From contig JAPLMX010000255.1 in assembly GCA_026386805.1 (NCBI GenBank), positions 1-49,513 of the forward strand: a stretch of DNA of 49,513 nt. Reading direction: 5' to 3'. Source of the DNA: Phycisphaerae bacterium (GTDB lineage Bacteria > Planctomycetota > Phycisphaerae > Sedimentisphaerales > Anaerobacaceae). Below are positions 30,551 through 39,397 of this stretch, piece by piece; the stretch's first letter is position 1; each line of letters begins with the position of its first letter. The notes under the pieces were generated by a model that saw nothing but the letters and a program-made list of their open reading frames with translations, was not told the DNA's origin and searched no databases. The position numbers and the translations under genes were made by a program.

Positions 30551-31768
30551 TCAACGAGAGGCCACCGCATGCTCCTGGGTGACCAACTCGTACGTGTCCT
30601 TGGCGATGGCGAGTTGCTCGTTGGTCGGGATCACGAAGAGCTTCACGGGGCTTCCGGTGGCACTGATTCGAGCCTCTGCGCCAGCGGCCGCCTTGTTTGC
30701 CGTCTGATCCAAGTGAACGCCAATCTGGCTCATGCCCCGGCAAATCTGCTCGCGCAGTTGCACGGCATTCTCTCCGATGCCGCCCGTGAAAGCGATGGCA
30801 TCGAGCGGCTCGAGCACCGCCGCATAGGCGCCGATGTACTTACGGACCCGATAGCAGAAGACGTCAATGGCCAGCGTCGCCCGCTCGTTGCCTTTGGCCG
30901 AGAGTTGAAGAAGGTTGCGAATGTCGTTCGAGAGGCCCGAGATGCCGAGCAGGCCACTTTGCTTGTTGCAGAGGGTCTTCAGGGACTGGGCGTCATGCCC
31001 CTTGTCGGCCAGATAGAAAAGGATGGCTGGGTCCAGGTCGCCGGAGCGCGTCCCCATCGGCACGCCCTCCAGCGGGGTGAATCCCATCGACGTGTCGATC
31101 GAGCGGCCTCCTTTCACGGCCGTGATGGAACAGCCGTTTCCCAAATGGCACGTGATGACGTTGACGTCGTATTTCCCCCTGCCCATCAGGGCAGCCACCC
31201 GGCGCGCGACGTACCGGTGCGAGATGCCGTGAAACCCATACCGGCGGATGCGATATTTCTCGTAGAGTTCGTAGGGCAGGCCGTAAATGTACGCGACCTT
31301 GGGAATCGTCGTGTGAAACGCCGTGTCGAAGCAGGCCACCTGCGTCACACCCGACAACTTGGCCCCAATGGCCCGGATGCCGGCCAGATTCGGGGGATTA
31401 TGGAGGGGGGCAAGATCGGCGAACTTCTCAATCGAGGCAATGACGTGCTCGTCCACAATCACCGAACCGGTGAACTCTTCGCCCCCGTGGACCACCCGGT
31501 GCCCCACTGCGCCAACCTCAGAAATGTCGTCGAGGACCCCAACCTCTCCCTGGACCAGCGTATCGAGCACGAGGTGGACCGCCTCATCGACATCCGAAGT
31601 GCTCACATCGCTGGTAAAGGTTTTGCTGCCGAAGACATGCGTGAGCTTTGACGCCTGCTCCCCGATTCGCTCGACCGAGCCCCGGGCCAGAACCTCCGCC
31701 TGAGGCATTTGGTACAGATAGTATTTGACCGAGGAACTCCCCGCATTGATCACCAGCACCTTCATCAT
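30551..31768 (-). CDS. ackA: Acetate kinase
   Basis: Converts acetyl phosphate and ADP to acetate and ATP. The 405 residues start MMKVLVINAGSSSVKYYLYQ, whose NAGSSSVK is the ASKHA phosphate-binding signature. RVVHGGEEF, FDTAFHTTIP, RRYGFHGISHRYV, HLGNGCSI and FTGGIGENA are all present. Two adjacent ATGs could start the gene. It lies 49 bp after pta on the same strand, forming the usual Pta-AckA acetate/ATP pathway. Confidence 0.96.
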   Translation of the reverse strand: MMKVLVINAGSSSVKYYLYQMPQAEVLARGSVERIGEQASKLTHVFGSKTFTSDVSTSDVDEAVHLVLDTLVQGEVGVLDDISEVGAVGHRVVHGGEEFTGSVIVDEHVIASIEKFADLAPLHNPPNLAGIRAIGAKLSGVTQVACFDTAFHTTIPKVAYIYGLPYELYEKYRIRRYGFHGISHRYVARRVAALMGRGKYDVNVITCHLGNGCSITAVKGGRSIDTSMGFTPLEGVPMGTRSGDLDPAILFYLADKGHDAQSLKTLCNKQSGLLGISGLSNDIRNLLQLSAKGNERATLAIDVFCYRVRKYIGAYAAVLEPLDAIAFTGGIGENAVQLREQICRGMSQIGVHLDQTANKAAAGAEARISATGSPVKLFVIPTNEQLAIAKDTYELVTQEHAVASR

Positions 31769-31817
31769 CCTGATTATCCTTCCACACCATATCGCATTTC
31801 CGCCGCGGTGTTATGTC

Positions 31818-32807
31818 CTATAATAGCTGTCCCAGTGTCAGAATTACCGTGGAGACGATGTCATCGACCGTCGCCCCGCGCGAAAGGTCCGTAATAGGCT
31901 TGGCAAAGCCCTGAAGGAAGGGGCCGATGGCTCGCGCTCCACCGAGGTGTTGCGTCAGCTTGTAGGCGATGTTGCCCGAATTGAGGTCGGGGAAGACAAT
32001 CACATTGGCCTTTCCGGCCACGAGACTCTCGCCTTTGACCTTCTTGGCGGCGACCCTCGGCACGACGGCGGAATCCGCCTGGAACTCACCATCGATCGCC
32101 AGACCAGGCTCCCGCGCCCGTGCGATCGCCAGGGCTTCCTTGACCTTATCTACGGACGGCGCCGAGGCACTGCCCTTGGTCGAGAACGATAGCAGGGCCA
32201 CGCGGGGCTCCTCGCCCAGGATGCGCCGTGCACTGACAGCGGAGGCAAGAGCAATGTCCGCCAATTGCTCGGCTGTCGGGTCAATGTTCACGGCGCAATC
32301 GGCAAAAATGAACGGCTTGTCCTTCTCGCCGAGAAAGCTGGGGACAATCATGAGGAAGTAGCTGGAGGGCGTTTTGATGCCCGGCAGCAGGCCCACGGTC
32401 AGCACACCGGCCTGGATCAGCGTCGCTGTGGCGCTGGCCACGCCGCCCACGGCGGTATCGGCATCCCCGCAGGCAACCATCATGCCGCCGTAGAACAGGG
32501 GTTTGCGGAGAATGTTTCTCGCCACTGCCGGGCTGATGCCCTGCCGCCGGCGGCTGTACTGCTCGGCATAGACGTCGAGCCTCTCGTTGTCTTTGGGGTC
32601 GATGGTCTCTATCCCGTCGAGCGCGACACCCGCCTTGGATATTGCGGCGCCGATCTGCCCCGGGCTTCCGAGCACAATGGGCCGCGCAATCCCCTCGTCC
32701 CGCAAACGACACGCGGCTTGGATGATTCGCTCGTCCCGGCCCTCTGGCAACACCACGGAAAGGTTCTTCCCCCTTGCCTTTGCCTTGAACACCTCTATAA
32801 TGTCCAC
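31818..32807 (-). CDS. pta: Phosphate acetyltransferase
   Basis: Transfers acetyl from CoA to phosphate; 329 residues, the short single-domain form. GTG start at 32807 with GGAGAG upstream. Motifs are [53 protein letters not shown] and the C-terminal [20 protein letters not shown] with [20 protein letters not shown]. Directly upstream of ackA. Their joint presence points to acetate fermentation or acetate use. Confidence 0.95.
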   Translation of the reverse strand: MDIIEVFKAKARGKNLSVVLPEGRDERIIQAACRLRDEGIARPIVLGSPGQIGAAISKAGVALDGIETIDPKDNERLDVYAEQYSRRRQGISPAVARNILRKPLFYGGMMVACGDADTAVGGVASATATLIQAGVLTVGLLPGIKTPSSYFLMIVPSFLGEKDKPFIFADCAVNIDPTAEQLADIALASAVSARRILGEEPRVALLSFSTKGSASAPSVDKVKEALAIARAREPGLAIDGEFQADSAVVPRVAAKKVKGESLVAGKANVIVFPDLNSGNIAYKLTQHLGGARAIGPFLQGFAKPITDLSRGATVDDIVSTVILTLGQLL

Positions 32808-32982
32808 GACTGGCGCTCTCCATAGCAGAATTGAGGATTAGTCGTGTTCTGCTCTACTATATAGTTGACTTTACACAGATAATCACGGATAGCGCCGAAT
32901 GCAAGAAAAAACTGTCCCAGTGTGATGGAGTGGTGTATTTGAGTTTACACCGCACCGGGAAGAGATTGGCGCACCAGTACAG

Positions 32983-35337
32983 ATGAAAGAAGATGCCTCA
33001 GTAATCTTGACGCCTGTGGAAGAGGTCGCCGTCTGGGCCTCGTTGTTTGACGTGCTTTATGGGCCGGCGGAGAAGATTCCCACGATTGTCGTGGAGAACT
33101 TTCCGGCGCTGGGCAAGTTGGCGGCGATGCGGTTCATCGAGTGGGTCCAGCACCACCCCGGCGGCGCGATCTCTCTGCCCACCGGCAAATCGCCGGAACA
33201 CTTCATCAAGTGGGTACAGCGCATCCTCAAGAATTGGGACACGCCTGAGATACGCAAGACGCTGGAACAAGCAGGCGTCGATCCGGCGAAGAAGCCCGAC
33301 ATGGCCAGTCTGCACTTTGTACAGATCGACGAGTTCTACCCCATCGACTCCGCTCAGCACAACAGCTTCACCTACTACGTGAAGCACTTTTATATCGATG
33401 GCTTCGGACTCGACCCGGCTAAGGCCCTGCTGATCGACGCGTGCCAGATCGGCTTGCGAACGGGGGAGAAGCTTTCCGATGTCTGGCCGGGCCATCGCGT
33501 GGATCTGACGCTGCGGTATCGCCACGCCACAAACCAACTCGAATCCAGGCAAAAGGCCCTACTGGAGCAAATCGACCAGTGGTGCATGGAGTATGAGCGG
33601 CGGATTCAGGGACTGGGCGGCATCGGGTTTTTCCTCGGCGGAATCGGTCCCGACGGACACATTGGGTTCAACATCAAAGGCTCCGATCACCATTCGACGA
33701 CCCGCCTTTGCCCGACGAACTACGAGACCCAGGCGGCGGCCGCGACCGATCTCGGCGGCATGGAGGTCGCCCGTCAATGCCTCGTGATTACCATCGGCCT
33801 GCGAACGATCACGCGAAACCCGGATTGCACCGCGATCATCGTGGCCGCCGGTCAAGCCAAGGCCGCTCTGGTCGCTCAGGCGATCCAGTCCGAGCAGCAC
33901 ATCGACGTGCCCGCGAGCTGTCTACAGCAGTTGCCCAACGCGCGATTCTACATCACCCGAGGCGCTGCGGCTCACCTGATCGAACGGGAAGTCAGCGTAC
34001 TCAAACAGGCGCCGGCCGTCAGTGACGCCGACGTGGAGAAGGCCCTGATCGAGCTGGCCGTCCAGCGTCGCAGACGCCTGCTCGACCTGACCGAGGCCGA
34101 CTGCCGAACCTATCCACTTGCCGCCGTCATTTTGCAGAAGCGGTCCGAGTCGTTGCCGGAGCTGGCCAACCTGGTGCACGAGCGACTCGTCGCCAAGATC
34201 GAAAAGGGCCTGCAAGTTTGCCGAAACAAATGCTTCCTGCATACGGAGCCGCACCACGACGACATCATGCTCGGATATTTCTCCGAAGTCGTCCGCCACT
34301 TCCGGGAACCGACCAACGAGCACCATTTCATGACGCTCACCAGCGGCTTCACCTCGGTCACGAATCGCTTCATGCGGGACCAGATGGCCAGCCTGCGCCG
34401 CTTCCTCGGTACCCCCCGATTCAAAACGCTGCTGGAACAAGGCTACTTCGCCCAGGGCAATATTGTCGAGCGCAACCGCGACGTGTGGCAGTACCTTGAC
34501 GGCGTGGCCGCTCGGGACGAGGACGAGAAGGCCGAAGGCTGTGCCCGCCGGATGCTGCGCAACCTGATCGAGTTGCTCGGCGAGGACTTCCTGCGGAACA
34601 TCGACCGCTGTGTCGCCGACCTGGAGGAGTACTTCGTCAAGACCTATCCCGGCCAGAAGGACCCCGACCATGTCCAGCGGCTCAAAGGGATGTCTCGCGA
34701 ATGGGAAGCGGAATGTCTGTGGGGCTATTACGGCTGGCAATGCCAAAACGTCCGGCATCTTCGCCTGGGCTTCTACACCGGCGACATCTTCACAAGCGAG
34801 CCCACGATGGCCGAGGACGTTCCCCCCATCGTGGCGGAGCTGCGGCGCGTCAACCCCGACGTGGTGACCGTTGCCTTCGACCCGGAAGCCAGCGGGCCGG
34901 ACACGCATTACAAGGTCATGCAGGCGCTCGCCGAAGCCCTGCGGGTGCATCTGAGCACCTGCGAGAAACCGAACCTGAGAGTCTGGGGCTACCGCAACGT
35001 CTGGTTCCGTTTCGATCCCTCCGAAGCCAATGTCTTCGTCCCCGTGACCCTGGCGATGTTCTCGGTCATGCACGACGCCTTCATGAACTCCTTCATCACC
35101 CAGAAGGACGCGTCCTTCCCAAGCCACGAATGCGACGGCCCGTTCTCGCAACTGGCCCAGCGAATCCAGGTGGAGCAATACCAGAAGGTCAAGATCTGCC
35201 TGGGCCGCGAGTGGTTCAACAGCCACCCCAACGCCCTGATCCGCGCCACCCGCGGCTTGGTCTTCCTCCGCACCATGTCGCCCGAAGAATTCCTCAGCTC
35301 CTGCCGCGAGCTGCGAAAATCCATCGAGAACCGCTGA
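32983..35337 (+). CDS. NagB-like deaminase/PIG-L-like deacetylase fusion
   Basis: 784 residues with two domains. Residues ~30-340 follow glucosamine-6-phosphate deaminase/isomerase: SLPTGKSPEHF, FVQIDEFYPID (Asp116, Glu117) and GGIGPDGHIGFN (219-230), with the Asp224 and His226 catalytic pair. The next conserved position, Glu148 in E. coli NagB, is Ile231 here, so classical deaminase activity is doubtful. Residues ~410 onward resemble a PIG-L/LmbE deacetylase (LHTEPHHDDIML at 419-430). A similar two-domain layout is known in Bacteroidetes NagB-like proteins. No strong Shine-Dalgarno site is seen at the ATG. Amino-sugar metabolism is a likely setting, but the substrate is unknown. Confidence 0.82.
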   Translation: MKEDASVILTPVEEVAVWASLFDVLYGPAEKIPTIVVENFPALGKLAAMRFIEWVQHHPGGAISLPTGKSPEHFIKWVQRILKNWDTPEIRKTLEQAGVDPAKKPDMASLHFVQIDEFYPIDSAQHNSFTYYVKHFYIDGFGLDPAKALLIDACQIGLRTGEKLSDVWPGHRVDLTLRYRHATNQLESRQKALLEQIDQWCMEYERRIQGLGGIGFFLGGIGPDGHIGFNIKGSDHHSTTRLCPTNYETQAAAATDLGGMEVARQCLVITIGLRTITRNPDCTAIIVAAGQAKAALVAQAIQSEQHIDVPASCLQQLPNARFYITRGAAAHLIEREVSVLKQAPAVSDADVEKALIELAVQRRRRLLDLTEADCRTYPLAAVILQKRSESLPELANLVHERLVAKIEKGLQVCRNKCFLHTEPHHDDIMLGYFSEVVRHFREPTNEHHFMTLTSGFTSVTNRFMRDQMASLRRFLGTPRFKTLLEQGYFAQGNIVERNRDVWQYLDGVAARDEDEKAEGCARRMLRNLIELLGEDFLRNIDRCVADLEEYFVKTYPGQKDPDHVQRLKGMSREWEAECLWGYYGWQCQNVRHLRLGFYTGDIFTSEPTMAEDVPPIVAELRRVNPDVVTVAFDPEASGPDTHYKVMQALAEALRVHLSTCEKPNLRVWGYRNVWFRFDPSEANVFVPVTLAMFSVMHDAFMNSFITQKDASFPSHECDGPFSQLAQRIQVEQYQKVKICLGREWFNSHPNALIRATRGLVFLRTMSPEEFLSSCRELRKSIENR

Positions 35338-35388
35338 ACAGAGAGATACTCTGAACATCGGGAGTAAGAGGCCCATATATAATAGCGC

Positions 35389-35417
35389 TTGACAGGATTA
35401 ACGCTTAGCGTTATTAT
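35389..35417 (+). promoter_or_regulatory. higBA promoter
   Basis: Perfect TTGACA (35389-35394), 17-base spacer, TATTAT (35412-35417). Transcription should begin near 35423-35425, at the higB ATG itself, so the message would be leaderless. A perfect palindrome overlaps the spacer and the -10 box. Confidence 0.8.
35399..35413. promoter_or_regulatory. Palindromic operator of higBA
   Basis: TAACGCT-T-AGCGTTA is a perfect 7-bp inverted repeat around one central base, placed across the promoter spacer and the start of the -10 box. HigA-type antitoxins bind such palindromes to repress their own operon (family knowledge). Binding here is inferred. Confidence 0.75.
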
Positions 35418-35424
35418 TGACAAT

Positions 35425-35709
35425 ATGATTAGGAGTTTCGGCGACAGAGAGACAGAAAAACTGTTCTGGCGCGAGTTCTCCCGAAAGATCCCAACGCAGA
35501 TACAACGCGCCGCACGACGAAAACTCGAGATTCTTGACGGGGCCGAGACGCTGTCGGATTTGCGCATCCCGCCAGCGAACCACCTGGAGAAGCTGGCCGG
35601 TGATCGCACGGGCCAGTATAGCATCCGTATCAATGGGCAGTGGCGTATCTGTTTCGAATGGCGAGAAGGAAACGCGTATGACGTCGAGATCGTTGACTAT
35701 CATGGATAG
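35425..35709 (+). CDS. higB: HigB-type mRNA interferase toxin (RelE superfamily)
   Basis: Ribosome-dependent RNase toxin; 94 residues from MIRSFGDRETEKLFWREFSR. The HigB signature AARRKLEILDGAETLSDLRI, PPANHLEKLAGDRTGQYSIR and INGQWRICFEWREGNAYDVE is intact, including the C-terminal VDYH. A longer frame to 35389 is unlikely because that start lies in the -35 box. The toxin gene precedes the antitoxin gene, the reversed order typical of higBA. Confidence 0.92.
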   Translation: MIRSFGDRETEKLFWREFSRKIPTQIQRAARRKLEILDGAETLSDLRIPPANHLEKLAGDRTGQYSIRINGQWRICFEWREGNAYDVEIVDYHG

Positions 35710-35717
35710 AGGCATTT

Positions 35718-36020
35718 ATGGGTGAAAAGAAACTGCCCCCGATCCATCCCGGCGAGATTCTGCTGGAGGAGTTCCTCAAACCAATGGGGGTCAGCCAATA
35801 TCGTCTCGCTAAGGACATTCACGTGCCGGCCCGGCGGATCAATGAGATTGTGCACGGCAAGCGAGCCATTAGCCCAAATACGGCTTTGAGACTGGCTCGC
35901 TACTTCAGTCTGTCGGAACGGTTCTGGCTCAATCTCCAGGGCCGGTATGACCTTGAAGTGGAGAAGGACCGACTACAGGACAGACTGGAGTACGAGGTCC
36001 CGGTCCGCGCGGCCATGTGA
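35718..36020 (+). CDS. higA: HigA-type antitoxin (XRE-family HTH)
   Basis: Antitoxin that binds HigB and the operon operator; 100 residues. It starts MGEKKLPPIHPGEILLEEFL, and the helix-turn-helix is GVSQYRLAKDIHVPARRINE with VHGKRAISPNTALRLARYF following, then FWLNLQGRYDLE. It begins 8 bp after the higB stop. Converges with the phosphodiesterase gene. Confidence 0.94.
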   Translation: MGEKKLPPIHPGEILLEEFLKPMGVSQYRLAKDIHVPARRINEIVHGKRAISPNTALRLARYFSLSERFWLNLQGRYDLEVEKDRLQDRLEYEVPVRAAM

Positions 36021-36078
36021 AGACCGCCCTTTCCCATCTGTTTGGCACCAAGAACGGTCAAGCCTCCCATGTAACTGA

Positions 36079-37008
36079 CTACCGACCGGCGAAGCGGATT
36101 GCGGCCATGATCGGGAAATGGTCGGAGGGGTAGTGGTTGTCCTTGTTGTCGTACAGGATTTCGGCCTGGAGGACCGCTACGCCCGGTTGGACAAAGATGT
36201 AGTCGATCTTGGCGCCCGAGCGGCTTCCCGTGAAACCGTGGGCCGTGCGGACTTCCGAGGCGTCCTTGTGCAGCAGACGGAAGGTGTCCACCAGCGGCAG
36301 CGGGTTCTTAGACAGGCCGTTGCTCGCCGCGTCCAGTTGCTGTTCGCCCTGGAGATAGTGTACCACCGGATTGTTCTCGCCGGAGTTGAAATCGCCCGTG
36401 AGGACGACCGCGTCCGGGTGCTTGCGGCTGCTCAGCCGCGACATGATGAGAGCAATCCCCTTTTCGCGCGCAGGCTGAGAGACATGGTCCAGGTGCGTGT
36501 TGAACATGTAGAAGGGTCTGCCGGATTTCGGCAGGAACCGGGCCCACGTGCACACGCGCGTGCAGGCGTTGCCCCAGGTGATCGAGCCGGGGACCTCGGG
36601 CGTATCCGACAGCCAGAACGTCCCGGAGTCGTTCACGTCGAGGCGGTCTTTGCGGTAGAGAATGGCGGAGTACTCGCCCTTGGTCTTGCCGTCCTCCCGG
36701 CCCACGCCGATCTCGCCATACTCCGGCAGGGCCGCCCGGATATCGTTGATCTGCACGCGAAGGGCCTCCTGAAGCCCGACAAGGTCCGGGTCCTGCCGTC
36801 GCACCACCTCGCAGGCCAGGTCCTTGCGCTTGTCCCAGTTGTTCTCGCCGTCGTCGGCGGCCCCATAGCGGATGTTGAAGCTCATCACGACCAGGTCCGC
36901 CTTGGCCTGCAACGGTTCGTGGGAAGCCGCTGCGCACGCCGGCAAACTCAAGTTCAACGTCAACAGCAACGCAAGGACAAATGCTCTGATAAGTCGCACC
37001 GGGGACAT
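36079..37008 (-). CDS. Exported endonuclease/exonuclease/phosphatase-family protein
   Basis: 309 residues from the ATG at 37008 (MSPVRLIRAFVLALLLTLNL), with GGAGG 5 bases upstream. A signal peptide ending near ACAAA is likely. The EEP fold motifs are present in order: VMSFNIRYG, VGLQEAL, GEYSAILYRKDRL, NTHLDHVSQ, LTGDFNSGE and the C-terminal HYPSDHFPI. The substrate may be a sugar phosphate, a phosphodiester or a nucleic acid; the sequence does not decide. It follows larE by 38 bp. Confidence 0.88.
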   Translation of the reverse strand: MSPVRLIRAFVLALLLTLNLSLPACAAASHEPLQAKADLVVMSFNIRYGAADDGENNWDKRKDLACEVVRRQDPDLVGLQEALRVQINDIRAALPEYGEIGVGREDGKTKGEYSAILYRKDRLDVNDSGTFWLSDTPEVPGSITWGNACTRVCTWARFLPKSGRPFYMFNTHLDHVSQPAREKGIALIMSRLSSRKHPDAVVLTGDFNSGENNPVVHYLQGEQQLDAASNGLSKNPLPLVDTFRLLHKDASEVRTAHGFTGSRSGAKIDYIFVQPGVAVLQAEILYDNKDNHYPSDHFPIMAAIRFAGR

Positions 37009-37046
37009 CGATACCTCCAATTCCGAATGATGTTGCGGAGACGGCG

Positions 37047-37886
37047 TCAGACTCCAAGGCTTGCTTTCTTTTGCTCCTGCGAGAGGGATTCGTTCAATGA
37101 GCCGGAACGGAATCCCTGCAAGTCTACCGTCACAAATTGAAAACCCAACGATTTCAATTTCTCAACCACCTTCGAGCGGACCGGCTCGACTGTGAGCTTG
37201 GGGACATCTTGCGCCCGAACCTCGATACGGGCGATGGTATCATGGTGGCGGACCCGGAACTCGACAAGACCCAGCGATCGCAAGAAGCCTTCCGCCTGGT
37301 CGATCTGCCGGAGCCTTTGCTCGGTGATCTCCAGGCCGTAAGGAATCCGCGAAGCCAGGCACGGCGAGGCCGGCTGATCGGCGGTTGGCAGACCCACCTG
37401 CCGGCTCAATTGCCGAATGTCCTCTTTCGTCAACTCCGCCTCCGCCAGCGGCAAGCGGATGCCAAACGCCTTCATGGCCCGGTTTCCGGGCCGAAAGTCG
37501 TCCAGATCGTCCCGGTTGGTCCCAAAGACCACGTGCTCGATCCCTCGCTGCTGCGCGACATCCAGGAGTCTGTGGCACAGTCGCGACTTGCAGTGAAAAC
37601 ATCGGTCGGGGTTGTTGGCCGTAAAGCTCGGGTCCTTCATCTCGCCCGCCTCGACGGTCATCAACTCGACGCCAATGCTCTGGGCCATCCGGGAGGCTCT
37701 CTCCAGGATATTACCGGGCTCGGCGGGACCGACGCTCGTACACGCCAGCACGTTCTCGGCCCCCAGCGTATCCACCGCCGCCTTGAGCAGAAACGTGCTA
37801 TCCACCCCGCCGGAATAGGCCACAACCACCCGGCCAAGGTCTCTCAGCATCTTCTGCAACAATTCATGTCTGTCTCTTAGAGTCAT
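37047..37886 (-). CDS. larE: ATP-dependent sacrificial sulfur transferase LarE
   Basis: Makes the nickel-pincer nucleotide cofactor for LarA-family enzymes by donating sulfur to a pyridinium dicarboxylate nucleotide. Start at the ATG at 37886 (MTLRDRHELLQKMLRDLGRV), 279 residues. The PP-loop is AYSGGVDSTFLL (Ser25-Ser30). Cys176 in ASPCLASR matches the sulfur-donating Cys176 of the Lactobacillus plantarum enzyme (established). Additional cysteines C96, C99 and C104 (CFHCKSRLC) are also present. No larB or larC is in the window. A LarA homologue lies at 47445-48713. Confidence 0.93.
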   Translation of the reverse strand: MTLRDRHELLQKMLRDLGRVVVAYSGGVDSTFLLKAAVDTLGAENVLACTSVGPAEPGNILERASRMAQSIGVELMTVEAGEMKDPSFTANNPDRCFHCKSRLCHRLLDVAQQRGIEHVVFGTNRDDLDDFRPGNRAMKAFGIRLPLAEAELTKEDIRQLSRQVGLPTADQPASPCLASRIPYGLEITEQRLRQIDQAEGFLRSLGLVEFRVRHHDTIARIEVRAQDVPKLTVEPVRSKVVEKLKSLGFQFVTVDLQGFRSGSLNESLSQEQKKASLGV

Positions 37887-37894
37887 GCACAGTC

Positions 37895-38479
37895 CTACGC
37901 ATCCGCCTCCGCCATTGCTCGGCTCAAAAGCTCCTCCAAGCCAAGTTTTCTCGCCGAGTCGGTCAAATACTCGAAGTCCAGTGACTTCCCTTGCACCGCC
38001 AGCACCCCCAGAACATCGTTCCACTGCCGTTCCGATGTGCCGCCGGTCGCGCTGAACCATCGCAACTTCAACAGGATAATGTCCTCCGGAGAAACGATAT
38101 AGAGGTCTCTGCGACTGGTGTCACTCAGTCTCGCCTTCTTGCGGCGTACCAGCAATCGTTGCTCGAATTCGCCTGGCCCTTGGACAAAGATGTCGATCTT
38201 GAACGCGGTCTCGAAGTGGATGACGTTGAAGCTGCCATGAGACCTCAAGGCCTCCTCCATAGCTTCCCTGCCGACGTAGAACGCCTCTTTGAGCAGATCA
38301 AAGAGCTTGTCCGCAACTGATGAAAAGGGCTGTACCGTGATATCTGCGTCCCTCGTGAATCGTACAATGCCGTATAGCGCACTTGCGACGGAACCGCCAA
38401 TCGCGTAACGGATGCCCAAACTGTCGAGCACGTCAGCAAACCGCTCTATGACCTCTTCATTCTCACGCTTCTCGTTCAT
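37895..38479 (-). CDS. Nucleotidyltransferase-fold protein, module 1
   Basis: 194 residues from the ATG at 38479 (MNEKRENEEVIERFADVLDS). The fold is shown by IRYAIGGSVASALYGIVRFT followed by RDADITVQPF, i.e. the G-G-S helix and the D-x-D metal pair of the Pol-beta superfamily. PEDIILLKLRWF is the usual second block. It overlaps the small upstream gene by 17 bp and ends 8 bp before larE. Such proteins act as antitoxins or toxins in several two-gene modules (family knowledge); the role here is not known. Confidence 0.82.
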   Translation of the reverse strand: MNEKRENEEVIERFADVLDSLGIRYAIGGSVASALYGIVRFTRDADITVQPFSSVADKLFDLLKEAFYVGREAMEEALRSHGSFNVIHFETAFKIDIFVQGPGEFEQRLLVRRKKARLSDTSRRDLYIVSPEDIILLKLRWFSATGGTSERQWNDVLGVLAVQGKSLDFEYLTDSARKLGLEELLSRAMAEADA

Positions 38480-38738
38480 GGGCGGACATCCCATATACCT
38501 TCTCAAAAAGCTCCCGACCGAGATGCTGTTGCGCCCAGAGCCGCCAAAGCTGGTCCTTGCTCGCATTCGGATGGCGCATCTTAAGTCCGGCCATCGCCAA
38601 TTGCCTGCCCATCTCGTACGTGTCGAAAATAAGCTGAAACTTGCGAGCAGGCGACATCCGCCGATAGAGGTCATGGAGCACCCGCCGGGCCTCCGGCGAT
38701 GTATCGCTCTTCACATGATTCGGTCGTGGCTCTGTCAT
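38463..38738 (-). CDS. Small partner protein of nucleotidyltransferase module 1
   Basis: 91 residues, no named family recalled. It contains SPEARRVLHDLYRRMSPARK and GLKMRHPNASKDQLWRLWAQ, a predicted helical protein. Its stop lies inside the start of the nucleotidyltransferase gene (17-bp overlap), so the two are probably co-translated. ATG at 38738. The tight overlap and small size suggest a two-component module. Confidence 0.7.
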   Translation of the reverse strand: MTEPRPNHVKSDTSPEARRVLHDLYRRMSPARKFQLIFDTYEMGRQLAMAGLKMRHPNASKDQLWRLWAQQHLGRELFEKVYGMSAHEREA

Positions 38739-39207
38739 CGACTACCCAGCCCATCTATCATATCCATCGCGAGAAACCGGCGTCCTTAGGATACTGCAAA
38801 ATGCCCCTTTGTGATAGATCAAAGTGCGTGCCTTACAGCCGGAGGTGCACGACCAGGCGGATGAATCGCGTTTGTCGCATGGGGGCTTCCAGCAGGGGCA
38901 TCGGAGAACAGATGGTCAATGCCTCAGACCCTCTCGGGCACGATGAGCACATCGATTCCGCGAAGCCCTTGCGCCTTGCGTCTCGCTACTTCGCCGAATC
39001 TCTCTATCCGGAGGCGAACGTGTTTCCCAAAGGCCAAACGCTTCCACCGCGGTCCTGCTGTTCTGGGAATCGGCAAATGCAGACGGTTTCATCGCTTGGT
39101 TCTGGTGGGGATTTCCTGCGGAGTGCTCGGTGCTTCGTTCGATTCCATAGACGCCTCTCCCCTGACAACGAAGATGGTGTGCACGGCACACCACTACCGA
39201 TAAAAAG
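38739..39207. other. Gap between module 1 and tRNA-Thr, no supported gene
   Basis: About 470 bp. Open frames exist on both strands but none resembles a known family, has a convincing start, or avoids heavy overlap with other frames. The minus-strand frame ending in RRKAQGLRGIDVLIVPERV looks protein-like for ~45 codons and might be a gene remnant, but I cannot name it. Confidence 0.4.
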
Positions 39208-39279
39208 AGCCGATGGTGGGACTTGAACCTACAACCCCGGCTTTACGAAAGCCGTGCTCTACCATTGAGCTACATCGGC
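39208..39279 (-). tRNA. tRNA-Thr (anticodon CGT)
   Basis: 72-nt cloverleaf on the minus strand. The acceptor pairs GCCGATG with CATCGGC, with discriminator T (U73). The anticodon arm is CGGCT-TTCGTAA-AGCCG, giving CGT. The D-arm contains AGCTCAATGGTAGAGC. The T-arm GTAGG-TTCAAGT-CCCAC has an A-C mismatch in the middle pair. Transcription ends in a short T-run. It lies amid accessory genes. Confidence 0.93.
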
Positions 39280-39291
39280 GAACCTACTGCT

Positions 39292-39320
39292 ATCCTACCG
39301 GCCGGCGGCAGCTTTGTAAA
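39292..39320 (-). promoter_or_regulatory. Promoter for tRNA-Thr(CGT)
   Basis: TTTACA (39315-39320, 5 of 6 matches) and TAGGAT (39292-39297, 4 of 6) are exactly 17 bases apart on the minus strand. Transcription would start about 6 bases before the mature tRNA 5' end. Confidence 0.65.
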
Positions 39321-39397
39321 GCGCCCGGCCAGCCAAAAATCGCATCAGAAAGCTATTATCGGCCCGGAACGTGGTTCACTTGACTGCCCCGACCCGA

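Noticed and set aside
38699..39226. 175-codon plus-strand frame in the gap before tRNA-Thr(CGT)
   Set aside because: It overlaps the tRNA and the small gene of module 1, has unusual composition and matches no family.
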